The notes under the pieces were generated by a model. The model made no database searches and was not told where the DNA came from. It saw nothing but the letters and a program-made list of their open reading frames with translations. From positions 1-7,105 of the forward strand of contig CALBKW010000134.1 in NCBI GenBank assembly GCA_937895785.1: a DNA stretch of 7,105 bases. The letters are read 5' to 3'. The stretch is from an uncultured Candidatus Melainabacteria bacterium (lineage in GTDB: Bacteria; Cyanobacteriota; Vampirovibrionia; Gastranaerophilales; Gastranaerophilaceae). The first letter of the stretch is position 1. Each line of letters begins with the position of its first letter. The position numbers were made by a program, and so were the translations under genes. Of this stretch, positions 1-5,619 are shown piece by piece.

Positions 1-1799
1 TTTCTGGCAACTCAAAAGTTCAAACAATTAATGCACAAATTCTAGCAAACAATAACAATCACTTATCAATCATTGATATCAATTCACTAAAAGGTAGAAC
101 TTCACTGATTAACGCTGATTTGAAGATTGAAAACAACACACTAAAAGTCAATGATATCAGTATTAACGCCCTTTCTCATAATAATGGTATCACCGAAAAC
201 TTTAATGCAAATTTATCTGGTTCAACAAAAATTTTACAAGCAAAAGGCTCTATTAACAACCTTCTTGGTAAAGTACAAACTATTAGCGGATTTAATATAT
301 CTATTCCAAATCAAGTAACAGTAAGCATTCCAACTTTTACTAACTCTCAAATACAAATAAAAGGTGATTTAAACGTATCAGGAACAGTAACAAACCCTGT
401 AATAACAGGTATGTTAAACATTCCTTACGTTTCATTGCCAAGTATTCAAACAGTTGGAAAAAACATTACAGTAAATGCGACAAAGAGCCTTATTGACGTA
501 TATTGTGGCAATATAAAAGTTGCAGATTCAGTAATGCAAATCATTGCGACTATGAACAGCAACTTCAATCGCGGAGTATACATACGTTCTATGACATTTA
601 ACGCTGAAAACATCAATGCAGACAGTCTTATGAAGATGATTTCATTACTTCCTCAAAGCAATATCGCCCCTGGAACTGATGCAGGCGTAACAATTGCAAG
701 CGGAAAAGCAAAAGTAGAGCGAATTTCATCAGGTACAATCGTTGCAACAAACGTGACTTCTGACTTTAACCTATATAACAATTTATTTAAACTTAATAAC
801 GTTAGCGCAAGTGCCTATGGTGGCAAGATTGCAGGCAAAATTACATACAATTTGCTATATTCTAGCACAGGTATAAACCTTCAAGGACGCTACTTAAACG
901 CTAATTCTGCTCTATATGCATGCACTGGAATGCGCAATTTGATGGACGGTTTGCTTGATTTTGATGCTATAAACCTTACAGCAAGAGGTTTGACAGACAC
1001 TCAAATAATGCAAAGCCTTAAAGGGAACGTTAAATTCATTGTTTCTAATGGTCAAATGGGCGCTTTGGGTAAATTAGAAAACTTGCTATATGCACAGAAC
1101 ATTTTGGCTAATAACCTACTAAAAACAACAATGAGCGCGGTTGTAGGGGCTGTAAAAGTTAAGAAAACTGGAGAATTTAAGTACATAAAAGGTTCTGTTT
1201 CACTATCTAACGGCTGGGCAACACTTGAAAGAATCCAAACATCAGGCCCAGCAATGAGTATGTACATAAAAGGTCGTGTAAACATCTTGAACAACAGAGC
1301 TGATTTAATTATCCTAGGACGCTTGTCTAACGAGGTTGTTAGCGTTTTAGGTCCAATCGGTAACTTCTCTGTAAATAGCCTAATAGCCTCTATACCAAAG
1401 ATTGGAACGGTTACTTCATCGCTTATAAATCAGATGACAACTAACCCTAGCGGTGAAAATTTGGCTCTATTACCTGATTTATCGCCAGCTCAAGCAAATA
1501 CAAAAGCGTTTAAGGCTGCTATAAATGGCTCTTTAGAGTCTACAAGTTCTGTATCATACTTCAAATGGCTAGCTACACCTCAAGCTGGCTCGCAAGCTAC
1601 TACAAGTACTACAACTCAGCCTAGCCAGACACAACAAAATTTACAAAACACCTTAAACACCGCAAAAACAAACGCTCAGAACGTTATCAACAAGGTGCTA
1701 AGCCCTAGTACAACTACAGCAACACCTATGACACCACCAGCAAGCTCAACAAACAACGGTGTCGCAGACTTTATCAACAGTCTTCCTAATTTAAAATAA
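1..1799 (+). CDS. AsmA/DUF748-like envelope protein, C-terminal part (5' truncated)
   Basis: The frame is open from position 3 with no stop, so the gene begins left of the window and about 598 codons are visible. The in-frame TTG at 120 is internal and is not a start. The protein is a long, Asn/Ser/Gly-rich, beta-strand-like repeat chain. Its region at about 1014-1079 (SLKGNVKFIVSNGQMGALGK) and the later stretch at about 1260-1360 (GRVNILNNRADLIILGRL, then VLGPIGN) match what I know of AsmA-like C-terminal domains. Family members are usually anchored in the inner membrane by an N-terminal helix, which is not visible here. They span the periplasm and are linked to lipid transport or outer-membrane homeostasis. 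After about 1560 comes a Thr/Gln/Ser-rich low-complexity tail, ending in a short FINSLPNLK. Family placement is fairly confident; the specific role is unknown. Confidence 0.85.
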   Translation, partial: SGNSKVQTINAQILANNNNHLSIIDINSLKGRTSLINADLKIENNTLKVNDISINALSHNNGITENFNANLSGSTKILQAKGSINNLLGKVQTISGFNISIPNQVTVSIPTFTNSQIQIKGDLNVSGTVTNPVITGMLNIPYVSLPSIQTVGKNITVNATKSLIDVYCGNIKVADSVMQIIATMNSNFNRGVYIRSMTFNAENINADSLMKMISLLPQSNIAPGTDAGVTIASGKAKVERISSGTIVATNVTSDFNLYNNLFKLNNVSASAYGGKIAGKITYNLLYSSTGINLQGRYLNANSALYACTGMRNLMDGLLDFDAINLTARGLTDTQIMQSLKGNVKFIVSNGQMGALGKLENLLYAQNILANNLLKTTMSAVVGAVKVKKTGEFKYIKGSVSLSNGWATLERIQTSGPAMSMYIKGRVNILNNRADLIILGRLSNEVVSVLGPIGNFSVNSLIASIPKIGTVTSSLINQMTTNPSGENLALLPDLSPAQANTKAFKAAINGSLESTSSVSYFKWLATPQAGSQATTSTTTQPSQTQQNLQNTLNTAKTNAQNVINKVLSPSTTTATPMTPPASSTNNGVADFINSLPNLK

Positions 1800-1828
1800 C
1801 GGCTAAAACATAATATTTAAAATATTTT

Positions 1829-1864
1829 AGGCGGAGTACGGTTTTGTAAAACCGCACTCCGCCT
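1829..1864 (+). terminator. Strong hairpin after the AsmA-like gene, probable terminator
   Basis: The 9-base arm AGGCGGAGT (1829-1837) pairs perfectly with ACTCCGCCT (1856-1864). After one mismatch the stem continues CGGTTT/AAACCG around a tetraloop. It lies 30 bases after the stop codon. The following bases (GTCACTTTCCC) are not a proper U-tract, so intrinsic termination is plausible but not canonical. It may instead act as a 3'-end stabilising hairpin. Confidence 0.5.
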
Positions 1865-1935
1865 GTCACTTTCCCATTTTAATTTCTAAGAACAGCCTCA
1901 AATGATACATTACAGAATTTAGACCGTAAAATAAC

Positions 1936-1967
1936 GTCCGTAAAAATACGTACGTATTTTTACGGAC
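1936..1967 (-). terminator. Perfect 32-bp palindrome after the pilin-like gene, candidate terminator
   Basis: GTCCGTAAAAATACGT (1936-1951) is followed immediately by its exact reverse complement (1952-1967). Weaker outer arms TTTAGA (1918-1923) and TCTAAA (1972-1977) flank it. It lies 33 bases beyond the stop of the minus-strand pilin-like gene. Read on that strand, the hairpin is followed by GTTATTTTAC, which is moderately U-rich. Termination for the pilin-like gene is the simplest reading. A protein-binding or bidirectional site is the alternative. Confidence 0.45.
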
Positions 1968-1999
1968 AAAATCTAAACTTCACCTAAATTTTTGCAATT

Positions 2000-2989
2000 T
2001 TATTTACAACTTGTATTAGTTGTTATATCCAAAGTTTTTCCATTCGGACATTTTCCTGTTCTATCAGCTTTCAAATAGTCCATATTTCCATATTTGATTA
2101 CCCAACTTGAACAGCTTATGCCAAATTTAAAACAATCATTTTTTAAATTTGTTAAATTACTATTAGTATCATCCTCACCCAAAGGACGTATACCTCTGTT
2201 TTCTATGCTATAGGCTTTAAATATAAACAAGTCTTTACCGTATGTTCCTGCACCTTTGTTAACTCCGTCCAAATCTATTAAAATATCCATTGTATGGTTA
2301 TCTCCAATTGCGGGTTCTGATGTTGCCTCTCCTATTATTACAGCCCCATCAGGTAAAATATAATAATAATCCGGAAGAGCCATATACGCATTGGTAGCAC
2401 CATTTAAATCCTTTTGTGTTACTGGATATGCTTCATTCTTTTTCGTCATTTTTAAGAAATCAGCCATACGGTCAAAGAAAACAAATGTATCATCTTGCCA
2501 TTCTGCAAATGGACCATACACAGCTTCAGCTCTACCAAAAGCATCGTTAAGATTTGAGTATATCTTTTGAAGTTTCGCAATTTTTTCTTTGTCAGCTGTT
2601 GAAGAATTTAAGTTTGGAATAGTCAGTGCTGCAACCACACCAATAATACCCATTACAATTAGGGTTTCTGCAAGTGTGAAAGCGAAGGCTTTTTTGAAAC
2701 TTGTCATTCCGAACTTGTTTGACAAAGCGAACAAACGAAAAATGAGTTTTGTGAGCCTGTCCACCGTATGACGGAATCGCAATGTCTTTCCGGTGAAACC
2801 ATGCGACCCTGAAACGAGTTCAGGGTGACATAATGTTAAATGTTTTGTCAACGAATGACAGAATGTTTTTATTCTACGCAACAAAAATATCAAACTAGAC
2901 TTAGAGCCTTTATGCCCCAAATCCACATCATTACTAGCTTTTTTTTCCCCCGAGATGTGAGGGTGTTTATTTTCAATATATTCAGCCAT
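2000..2989 (-). CDS. Type IV prepilin-like protein with repeat-derived N-terminal extension
   Basis: Residues 96-130 are a class III/prepilin signal: a basic patch (SFKK), then AFA before FTLAE, then a roughly 20-residue hydrophobic helix ending ALTIPNL. Prepilin peptidase would cut before Phe104. Ala replaces the usual Gly at -1, and Glu108 is the conserved +5 Glu. The C-terminal domain includes a DLDGVNKG...GKDLFIF stretch typical of pilin-like proteins, and four cysteines (286, 293, 314, 328) that could form two disulfides. Start choice: ATG 2989 has AAGGAG (2998-3003) at 8-nt spacing and a good promoter. The alternative ATG at 2707 would give a classical 9-residue leader (MTSFKKAFA) but has no SD, and its ATG lies inside a palindromic repeat. 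Residues from about 44 to 95 are repeat-encoded (they include CHPELVSGS). Either a very long leader is removed by the peptidase, or the short form is made from an internal start. Likely role: a minor pilin or pseudopilin of a type IV pilus or secretion system. Confidence 0.85.
   Translation of the reverse strand: MAEYIENKHPHISGEKKASNDVDLGHKGSKSSLIFLLRRIKTFCHSLTKHLTLCHPELVSGSHGFTGKTLRFRHTVDRLTKLIFRLFALSNKFGMTSFKKAFAFTLAETLIVMGIIGVVAALTIPNLNSSTADKEKIAKLQKIYSNLNDAFGRAEAVYGPFAEWQDDTFVFFDRMADFLKMTKKNEAYPVTQKDLNGATNAYMALPDYYYILPDGAVIIGEATSEPAIGDNHTMDILIDLDGVNKGAGTYGKDLFIFKAYSIENRGIRPLGEDDTNSNLTNLKNDCFKFGISCSSWVIKYGNMDYLKADRTGKCPNGKTLDITTNTSCK
2702..2870. repeat. Composite palindromic repeat inside the pilin-like ORF
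   Basis: The outer arms TGTCATTCCGAACTTG (2702-2717) and CGAGTTCAGGGTGACA (2815-2830) are imperfect inverted copies. Within the right arm lies a perfect hairpin, ACCCTGAA (2806-2813) and TTCAGGGT (2819-2826), around ACGAG. Next to it is TGTCA-ACGAA-TGACA (2846-2860). On the minus strand the hairpin reads CHPELVSGS, a peptide I recognise from dispersed palindromic repeats translated in many bacterial genomes. The whole element stays open in the pilin frame. The right limit is approximate. Confidence 0.7.
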
Positions 2990-2997
2990 GACATTTT

Positions 2998-3042
2998 CTC
3001 CTTATTTTTATTCAGTATAGACTATTTTTTAGTTCTTTGCAA
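2998..3042 (-). promoter_or_regulatory. Promoter and ribosome binding site of the pilin-like gene
   Basis: On the minus strand, TTGCAA (3037-3042) and TATACT (3014-3019) are separated by exactly 17 bases. The predicted transcript starts near 3007 and carries AAGGAG (2998-3003) 8 bases before ATG 2989. The tight promoter-SD-ATG spacing is the main argument for the long form of the pilin-like protein. It begins just beyond the rpsU terminator, so the gene is its own transcription unit. Confidence 0.65.
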
Positions 3043-3056
3043 GCGTGACGTTTCAT

Positions 3057-3090
3057 AAAAAAAACACCCGATTGTTATCGAGTGCTTTTT
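3057..3090 (-). terminator. Rho-independent terminator of the rpmH-rnpA-rpsU cluster
   Basis: On the minus strand CACTCGAT (3084-3077) pairs with ATCGGGTG (3072-3065), eight pairs including one G-U, around a 4-base loop. Eight Ts follow (3064-3057). It begins 8 bases past the rpsU stop. The plus side also ends in CTTTTT, so it could work in both directions. Confidence 0.85.
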
Positions 3091-3097
3091 ATTTATC

Positions 3098-3271
3098 TTA
3101 AACTTTTCTCTTACGAGCTGCTTCAGATTTGCGTTTTCTTTTTACGCTTGGCTTTTCGTAGCGTTCACGTTTTTTTACTTCAGATAAAACGCCGGCTTTT
3201 TGAATTTTTTTCTTGAAACGTCTTAATGCGCTTTCGATTGATTCGTTTTCGCCTACTTTAATTTCTGGCAT
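3098..3271 (-). CDS. rpsU: 30S ribosomal protein S21
   Basis: A 57-residue protein. It begins MPEIKVGENESIESALRRF, continues with a lysine/arginine-rich body, KKRERYEKPSVKRKRK, and ends with the basic tail EAARKRKV. Length, the N-terminal (I/V)xV...E(S/P)(I/L)(D/E)xALRRFK pattern and the RRxxYEKPS motif are those of S21. S21 binds near the 3' end of 16S rRNA on the small subunit and takes part in initiation. ATG 3271 is preceded by GAAGGTGGTG, a good SD. It is the last gene of the minus-strand cluster, 67 bases after the hypothetical gene, with its own candidate promoter and a clear terminator. Confidence 0.95.
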   Translation of the reverse strand: MPEIKVGENESIESALRRFKKKIQKAGVLSEVKKRERYEKPSVKRKRKSEAARKRKV

Positions 3272-3313
3272 CGTTTTTTCACCACCTTCAATGTTAATGT
3301 ATTTTGTGACCTT

Positions 3314-3342
3314 ATTCTATCATGCAATTTTTTAAAAATCAA
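3314..3342 (-). promoter_or_regulatory. Candidate rpsU promoter overlapping the upstream stop codon
   Basis: On the minus strand TTGATT (3337-3342) and TAGAAT (3314-3319) are 17 bases apart, placing a start near 3307, about 36 bases before the rpsU ATG. The -35 box overlaps the TGA (3339-3341) of the preceding gene. This would allow S21 to be made independently of the upstream cluster. No transcript evidence is available. Confidence 0.5.
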
Positions 3343-3872
3343 TAGTTATCTTGTTTTATTGCGCCCCAAGCTCGAATTGAGCCCATTTCGTATTTTATAA
3401 GCAAGTACCCGCCATCAGGGACATATTCCATTTCCGCATTAGAGTAAATATATTCGGGTTTTGGTTTCAAACCAAATTCATCATACTTTTTAGCGATATT
3501 TTCGCGTTTTTTCTTCTCTTTTTTAGCCTTTTTTTGTTCTTTTTTGTCGTATTGTTTTTGCGCCTGAGTTTCGTCTTCTTCAAGTTTAAACACTGGAACT
3601 CTTGCAATTACGTCATAAGCTTGAATAAACAAAATTTGTGTATTATCTGGTGACAAGTCCAGCTTGTAATGTCCAGGTTGTAAAACTGGTTCACCATGCT
3701 CATCAACAATCGGGTCAACTATCGACAAAGTTGGATGCTGGTCATCTGGTGCAGCATAACGAACATGACTTTTATCCGCATCCTTTTGCCCTGTAGGGTA
3801 GATGGGATAAGGGGCATGGGGCATAACCTCATCAATGTCTTTCAAATCTGGTGTAATAATTCCATCAAGCAT
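3339..3872 (-). CDS. Hypothetical lysine-rich protein between rnpA and rpsU
   Basis: A 177-residue protein I cannot name. Residues 1-60 are Pro/Asp/His-rich and probably poorly folded. Residues 60-100 look like a small beta unit (QPGHYKLDLSPDNTQILFIQ, then IARVPVFKLEED). Residues 101-130 are a Lys/Glu/Gln-rich charged helix likely to form a coiled coil or an RNA-binding arm. Residues 138-173 resume a beta-like pattern (YVPDGGYLLIKYEMGSIRAWG). No signal peptide or membrane segment is seen, so it is probably cytoplasmic. Its ATG overlaps the 3' end of rnpA by 8 nt and has no clear SD, which points to translational coupling. In most bacteria yidD/yidC follow rnpA, so this gene occupies an unusual slot. 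A link to ribosome or RNA maturation is inferred only from position. Confidence 0.8.
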   Translation of the reverse strand: MLDGIITPDLKDIDEVMPHAPYPIYPTGQKDADKSHVRYAAPDDQHPTLSIVDPIVDEHGEPVLQPGHYKLDLSPDNTQILFIQAYDVIARVPVFKLEEDETQAQKQYDKKEQKKAKKEKKKRENIAKKYDEFGLKPKPEYIYSNAEMEYVPDGGYLLIKYEMGSIRAWGAIKQDNY

Positions 3873-4224
3873 TAATTTTTGCTATCAAAGCCTCCATAGT
3901 TGATTGAATTTCTGTAAAGCTCTTGCCCAAAGCTCTTTCATGACCAACAAAAATTAAAGACATATACAGATTGGAGTTGCCTAAGTTGTTTGATTTAAGC
4001 ATTAATCTATAACTTTCTCGCATCAATCGTTTTAGTCGATTTCTTTGAACAGCCCTCTTGTGAGTCTTTTTGCTTACGACAAACCCAACTTTTGTAATAT
4101 CATTGGCTTTTTTCTTTTTTAAACCGACAAAAACAGCCACACCATTAAGGTAGAAAGAATTTTTTACCTTATATGTAGCTGTAAATGCTGAATCTTTTTT
4201 TAATCTATAAACTCGACTAAGCAC
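3865..4224 (-). CDS. rnpA: Ribonuclease P protein component
   Basis: A 119-residue basic protein of normal family length. The N-terminus has the expected RVYRLKKDSAFTATYK pattern. The FxxVSKK-like strand is GFVVSKKTHKRA (48-58), followed by the diagnostic RNR signature RAVQRNRLKRLMRE (57-70). It binds the RNase P RNA (not in this window) and assists 5' maturation of pre-tRNA. The start is GTG at 4224, overlapping the end of rpmH by 8 nt, with no independent SD. Its translation is therefore probably coupled to rpmH, the usual order in bacteria. Its own 3' end overlaps the next gene in the same way. Confidence 0.95.
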   Translation of the reverse strand: MLSRVYRLKKDSAFTATYKVKNSFYLNGVAVFVGLKKKKANDITKVGFVVSKKTHKRAVQRNRLKRLMRESYRLMLKSNNLGNSNLYMSLIFVGHERALGKSFTEIQSTMEALIAKINA

Positions 4225-4369
4225 GTTTTGAAGCTGAGATTGCTAATTTATGTCTACCTTTTGCACGACGTCTGTTTAAAACTTCTTGTCCGCCAGCAGT
4301 AGCCATTCTAGCTCTGAAGCCGCTTACGTGTTGTCTTTTAGCTTTTGTTCCTTCTAGTGTGCGTTTCAT
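4217..4369 (-). CDS. rpmH: 50S ribosomal protein L34
   Basis: A 50-residue protein starting MKRTLEGTKAKRQHVSGFRA. It goes on through RMATAGGQEVLNRRRAKGRH and ends LAISASKRA. The GFRARMxTxxG and RRxKGRxxL motifs identify L34. The MKRTLEGT start with a Gly-Thr resembles cyanobacterial L34 rather than the MKRTFQPS of Proteobacteria or Firmicutes. The C-terminus is a few residues longer than the usual 44-46. ATG 4369 is preceded by AAAAGGA at a good distance. It is the first gene of the minus-strand cluster, with a near-consensus promoter. Confidence 0.96.
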   Translation of the reverse strand: MKRTLEGTKAKRQHVSGFRARMATAGGQEVLNRRRAKGRHKLAISASKRA

Positions 4370-4409
4370 TTTTGTATTCCTTTTCGATTACTTTTATATT
4401 ATTATTTTT

Positions 4410-4438
4410 ATAGTAAAAGAAAAATAGATTTTAGTCAA
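4410..4438 (-). promoter_or_regulatory. rpmH operon promoter
   Basis: On the minus strand TTGACT (4433-4438) and TACTAT (4410-4415) are separated by 17 bases, giving a start near 4403 and a leader of about 34 nt. The -35 box sits inside a 16-bp inverted repeat, TTTTAG-TCAA-CTAAAA (4429-4444), in the gap shared with divergent proC. I see no comparably good plus-strand promoter for proC in that gap. Confidence 0.7.
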
Positions 4439-4462
4439 CTAAAAATATAAGGCAGGGTAACA

Positions 4463-5260
4463 ATGAGTAACAAATTAGGATTTATTGGCTGTGGAGAAAT
4501 GGCAAGCGCAATCATAAAAGGACTTTTAGGTTCAGGTTTTATGCACACTTCAGACATTCACGCAACAACTCACACTGACAAATCAGCATCTGCAAAAAGT
4601 AAAATATTAAAAATAAAAGTTATCACAAACAACAATGAAGTCGCTAAAGACTCAGAAATAATCGTTTTGGCGACAAAACCTAACCAAATCGAAGGTGTCT
4701 TGCAAGAAATAAAGGACGAAGTTAACGGTAAACTTATCATCTCTATCGCTGCTGGTGTAAGCACTGCTAAAATAGAAGCTATCGTTGACAAATCTCCAGT
4801 TGTAAGAGTTATGCCAAATACCCCAATGCTTGTTTCTGAGGGTATGTGCGGAATATGTTTAGGCAAACTTGCAACTGAAAAAGAAGAAAAATTTGTTACA
4901 GAAATGCTTTCTCAAGTCGGCAAAGTTGTTACAGTAACAGAGGAGCAAATTGATATAGTAACTGCAATTTCAGGTTCTGGACCTGCATTTTTTTATCAAA
5001 TTTTTGAAGACTTTGCACAAGCTGGCGCAAAACTTGGACTTGATTACGAAAAAGCTCTAACACTTGCTCTACAAACAGCAATTGGCTCGGCTAAAATGGT
5101 TCAAAACACTACAAAACCTGTTCCTGAACTTGTCGCAAGCGTTGCAACAAAAGGTGGTTGCACAGAAGTCGGCGTTAGCGAGATGAAAGCGTTAAATAGC
5201 TCTAACCTTTTTGCGGAAGTTGTTAGAAAAACCGCAGAAAAAGCTCATGCACTAGGGTAA
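4463..5260 (+). CDS. proC: Pyrroline-5-carboxylate reductase
   Basis: A 265-residue protein of normal family length that catalyses NAD(P)H-dependent reduction of P5C to L-proline, the last step of proline synthesis, in the cytoplasm. The N-terminal Rossmann fold has GFIGCGEMASAI (6-17). Further conserved segments are LATKPNQ (69-75), SIAAGVS (94-100) and RVMPNTP (115-121). The C-terminal dimerisation and substrate domain has SGSGPAF (170-176) and TKGGCTEVGV (229-238), the equivalent of the family's SPGGTT signature with Lys for Pro and Cys for the first Thr. An SD-like AGGCAGGG precedes ATG 4463. It diverges from rpmH and has no other proline genes beside it. Confidence 0.95.
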   Translation: MSNKLGFIGCGEMASAIIKGLLGSGFMHTSDIHATTHTDKSASAKSKILKIKVITNNNEVAKDSEIIVLATKPNQIEGVLQEIKDEVNGKLIISIAAGVSTAKIEAIVDKSPVVRVMPNTPMLVSEGMCGICLGKLATEKEEKFVTEMLSQVGKVVTVTEEQIDIVTAISGSGPAFFYQIFEDFAQAGAKLGLDYEKALTLALQTAIGSAKMVQNTTKPVPELVASVATKGGCTEVGVSEMKALNSSNLFAEVVRKTAEKAHALG

Positions 5261-5283
5261 GAGTTGAAACATTAACACACCTT

Positions 5284-5318
5284 AGTCACTTGACTTTTGG
5301 TGGAAAATAGTAAATAAT
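5284..5318 (+). promoter_or_regulatory. Upstream antisense promoter candidate with palindrome AGTCA-CT-TGACT
   Basis: TTGACT (5290-5295) and AATAAT (5313-5318) are 17 bases apart on the plus strand. The -35 box is the right half of the inverted repeat AGTCA-CT-TGACT (5284-5295). A transcript would start near 5325 and run toward the small hydrophobic ORF in antisense. A nearly identical palindrome occurs at 5953-5964. Confidence 0.4.
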
Positions 5319-5363
5319 GTACTTATAGGGGCAAGCCCTAAAGAAGTGGATTTTCCTTAGAGC

Positions 5364-5392
5364 TTGACTTAGTACCCTAGAACAGTAATAAT
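5364..5392 (+). promoter_or_regulatory. Proximal antisense promoter candidate
   Basis: TTGACT (5364-5369) and AATAAT (5387-5392), again with a 17-base spacer on the plus strand. This is the same element as at 5290-5318, and both are preceded by CCTTAG and read CTTGACTT at the -35. A transcript would start near 5399 and be antisense to the small hydrophobic ORF and, if it continues, to its ribosome binding site. Confidence 0.45.
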
Positions 5393-5448
5393 AAGATTTG
5401 TAAAACCGCTATTACCGCAATGATAGCGGTTTTCATTATTATTGTCAT
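5377..5448 (-). CDS. Tiny hydrophobic peptide, candidate type I toxin
   Basis: A 23-residue ORF starting MTIIMKTAIIAVIAV and ending QILLLLF. Apart from one Lys, one Gln and two Thr, every residue is hydrophobic, giving a single membrane-spanning helix with a Lys near the N-terminus. AAAGGGGGTGAT (minus strand, 5463-5452) lies 3 bases before ATG 5448 and matches 11 of 12 bases of the full anti-SD complement, far stronger than any other SD in the window. Size and composition resemble type I toxins such as Ibs or TisB, which act at the inner membrane, but I recognise no homologous family. The opposite strand carries promoter-like sites. The alternative is a chance ORF across a proC terminator hairpin. 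Confidence 0.5.
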   Translation of the reverse strand: MTIIMKTAIIAVIAVLQILLLLF

Positions 5449-5463
5449 TTTATCACCCCCTTT
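5396..5463 (+). ncRNA. Possible antisense antitoxin RNA
   Basis: Inferred transcript from the promoter at 5364-5392. It would contain the perfect 11-bp stem AAAACCGCTAT (5402-5412) with ATAGCGGTTTT (5423-5433), a 10-base loop and a U-rich tail CATTATTATTGTCATTTT. It would cover most of the small ORF. If it ends after the tail it covers the start codon, and if it continues it covers the SD. The 3' end is a guess. The same hairpin could instead be the terminator of proC. Confidence 0.3.
5402..5450 (+). terminator. Hairpin with U-rich tail, terminator of antisense RNA or of proC
   Basis: The 11-bp perfect stem 5402-5412/5423-5433 runs straight into TTTTCATTATTATTG. It is the only terminator-like structure downstream of proC, 142 bases past its stop. 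It lies inside the small minus-strand ORF, so it does double duty if both readings are right. Confidence 0.5.
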
Positions 5464-5504
5464 CCACTGATTTCTTAGTAAAACGTGTGTGGGCGGGTGT
5501 GATA
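5451..5504 (-). promoter_or_regulatory. Leader element able to sequester the toxin-like SD
   Basis: In the minus-strand leader, TATCAC-A-CCC (5504-5495) lies upstream of GGGGGTGATA (5460-5451). TATCAC pairs with GTGATA in six perfect pairs, and CCC pairs with GGG after a one-base bulge. This would hide the SD in a hairpin with a loop of about 34 bases. SD occlusion by the leader is a known control of type I toxin mRNAs. The function here is inferred. Confidence 0.45.
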
Positions 5505-5521
5505 GGTACTACCCTAAGTTT

Positions 5522-5549
5522 ATTTTATTATTATACTTTTAATAGTCGA
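5522..5549 (-). promoter_or_regulatory. Candidate promoter of the toxin-like gene
   Basis: Two overlapping readings on the minus strand. One is TCGACT (5544-5549) with TAAAAT (5522-5527) at 16 bases. The other is a perfect TATAAT (5530-5535) with a poor -35. Either places the start near 5515-5523 and gives a leader of about 70 nt that contains the SD-sequestering element. Confidence 0.4.
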
Positions 5550-5619
5550 ATTATTTATATATCTTCATTTTATCTAATATTTTGTAAGACACTATGACAA
5601 GCTTGATATAACATAAGTT

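Noticed and set aside
1052..1294. 80-codon minus-strand open frame inside the AsmA-like gene
   Set aside because: It is antisense to the conserved AsmA-like C-terminal motifs, with no ribosome binding site or recognisable family.
2589..3058. Two plus-strand open frames opposite the pilin-like gene and its promoter
   Set aside because: They mirror the prepilin helix, the palindromic repeat and the promoter, with no SD or promoter of their own.
4570..4866. 98-codon minus-strand open frame inside proC
   Set aside because: It lies wholly within a clear proC frame and has no SD; the sequence is the antisense shadow of conserved proC motifs.
5261..5376. Possible structured regulatory RNA (6S-like or riboswitch) after proC
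   Set aside because: Only short pairings are visible (GGAAAAT/ATTTTCC, TAGGG/CCCTA), with no conserved motif of a known RNA family. The segment is better explained as antisense promoters or the 3' region of the small mRNA.
1843..5408. Shared 13-mer TTTGTAAAACCGC in the hairpins near 1850 and 5402
   Set aside because: The match stops abruptly outside the stem and loop, and similar A-tract plus GC stems recur in terminators, so chance is sufficient.
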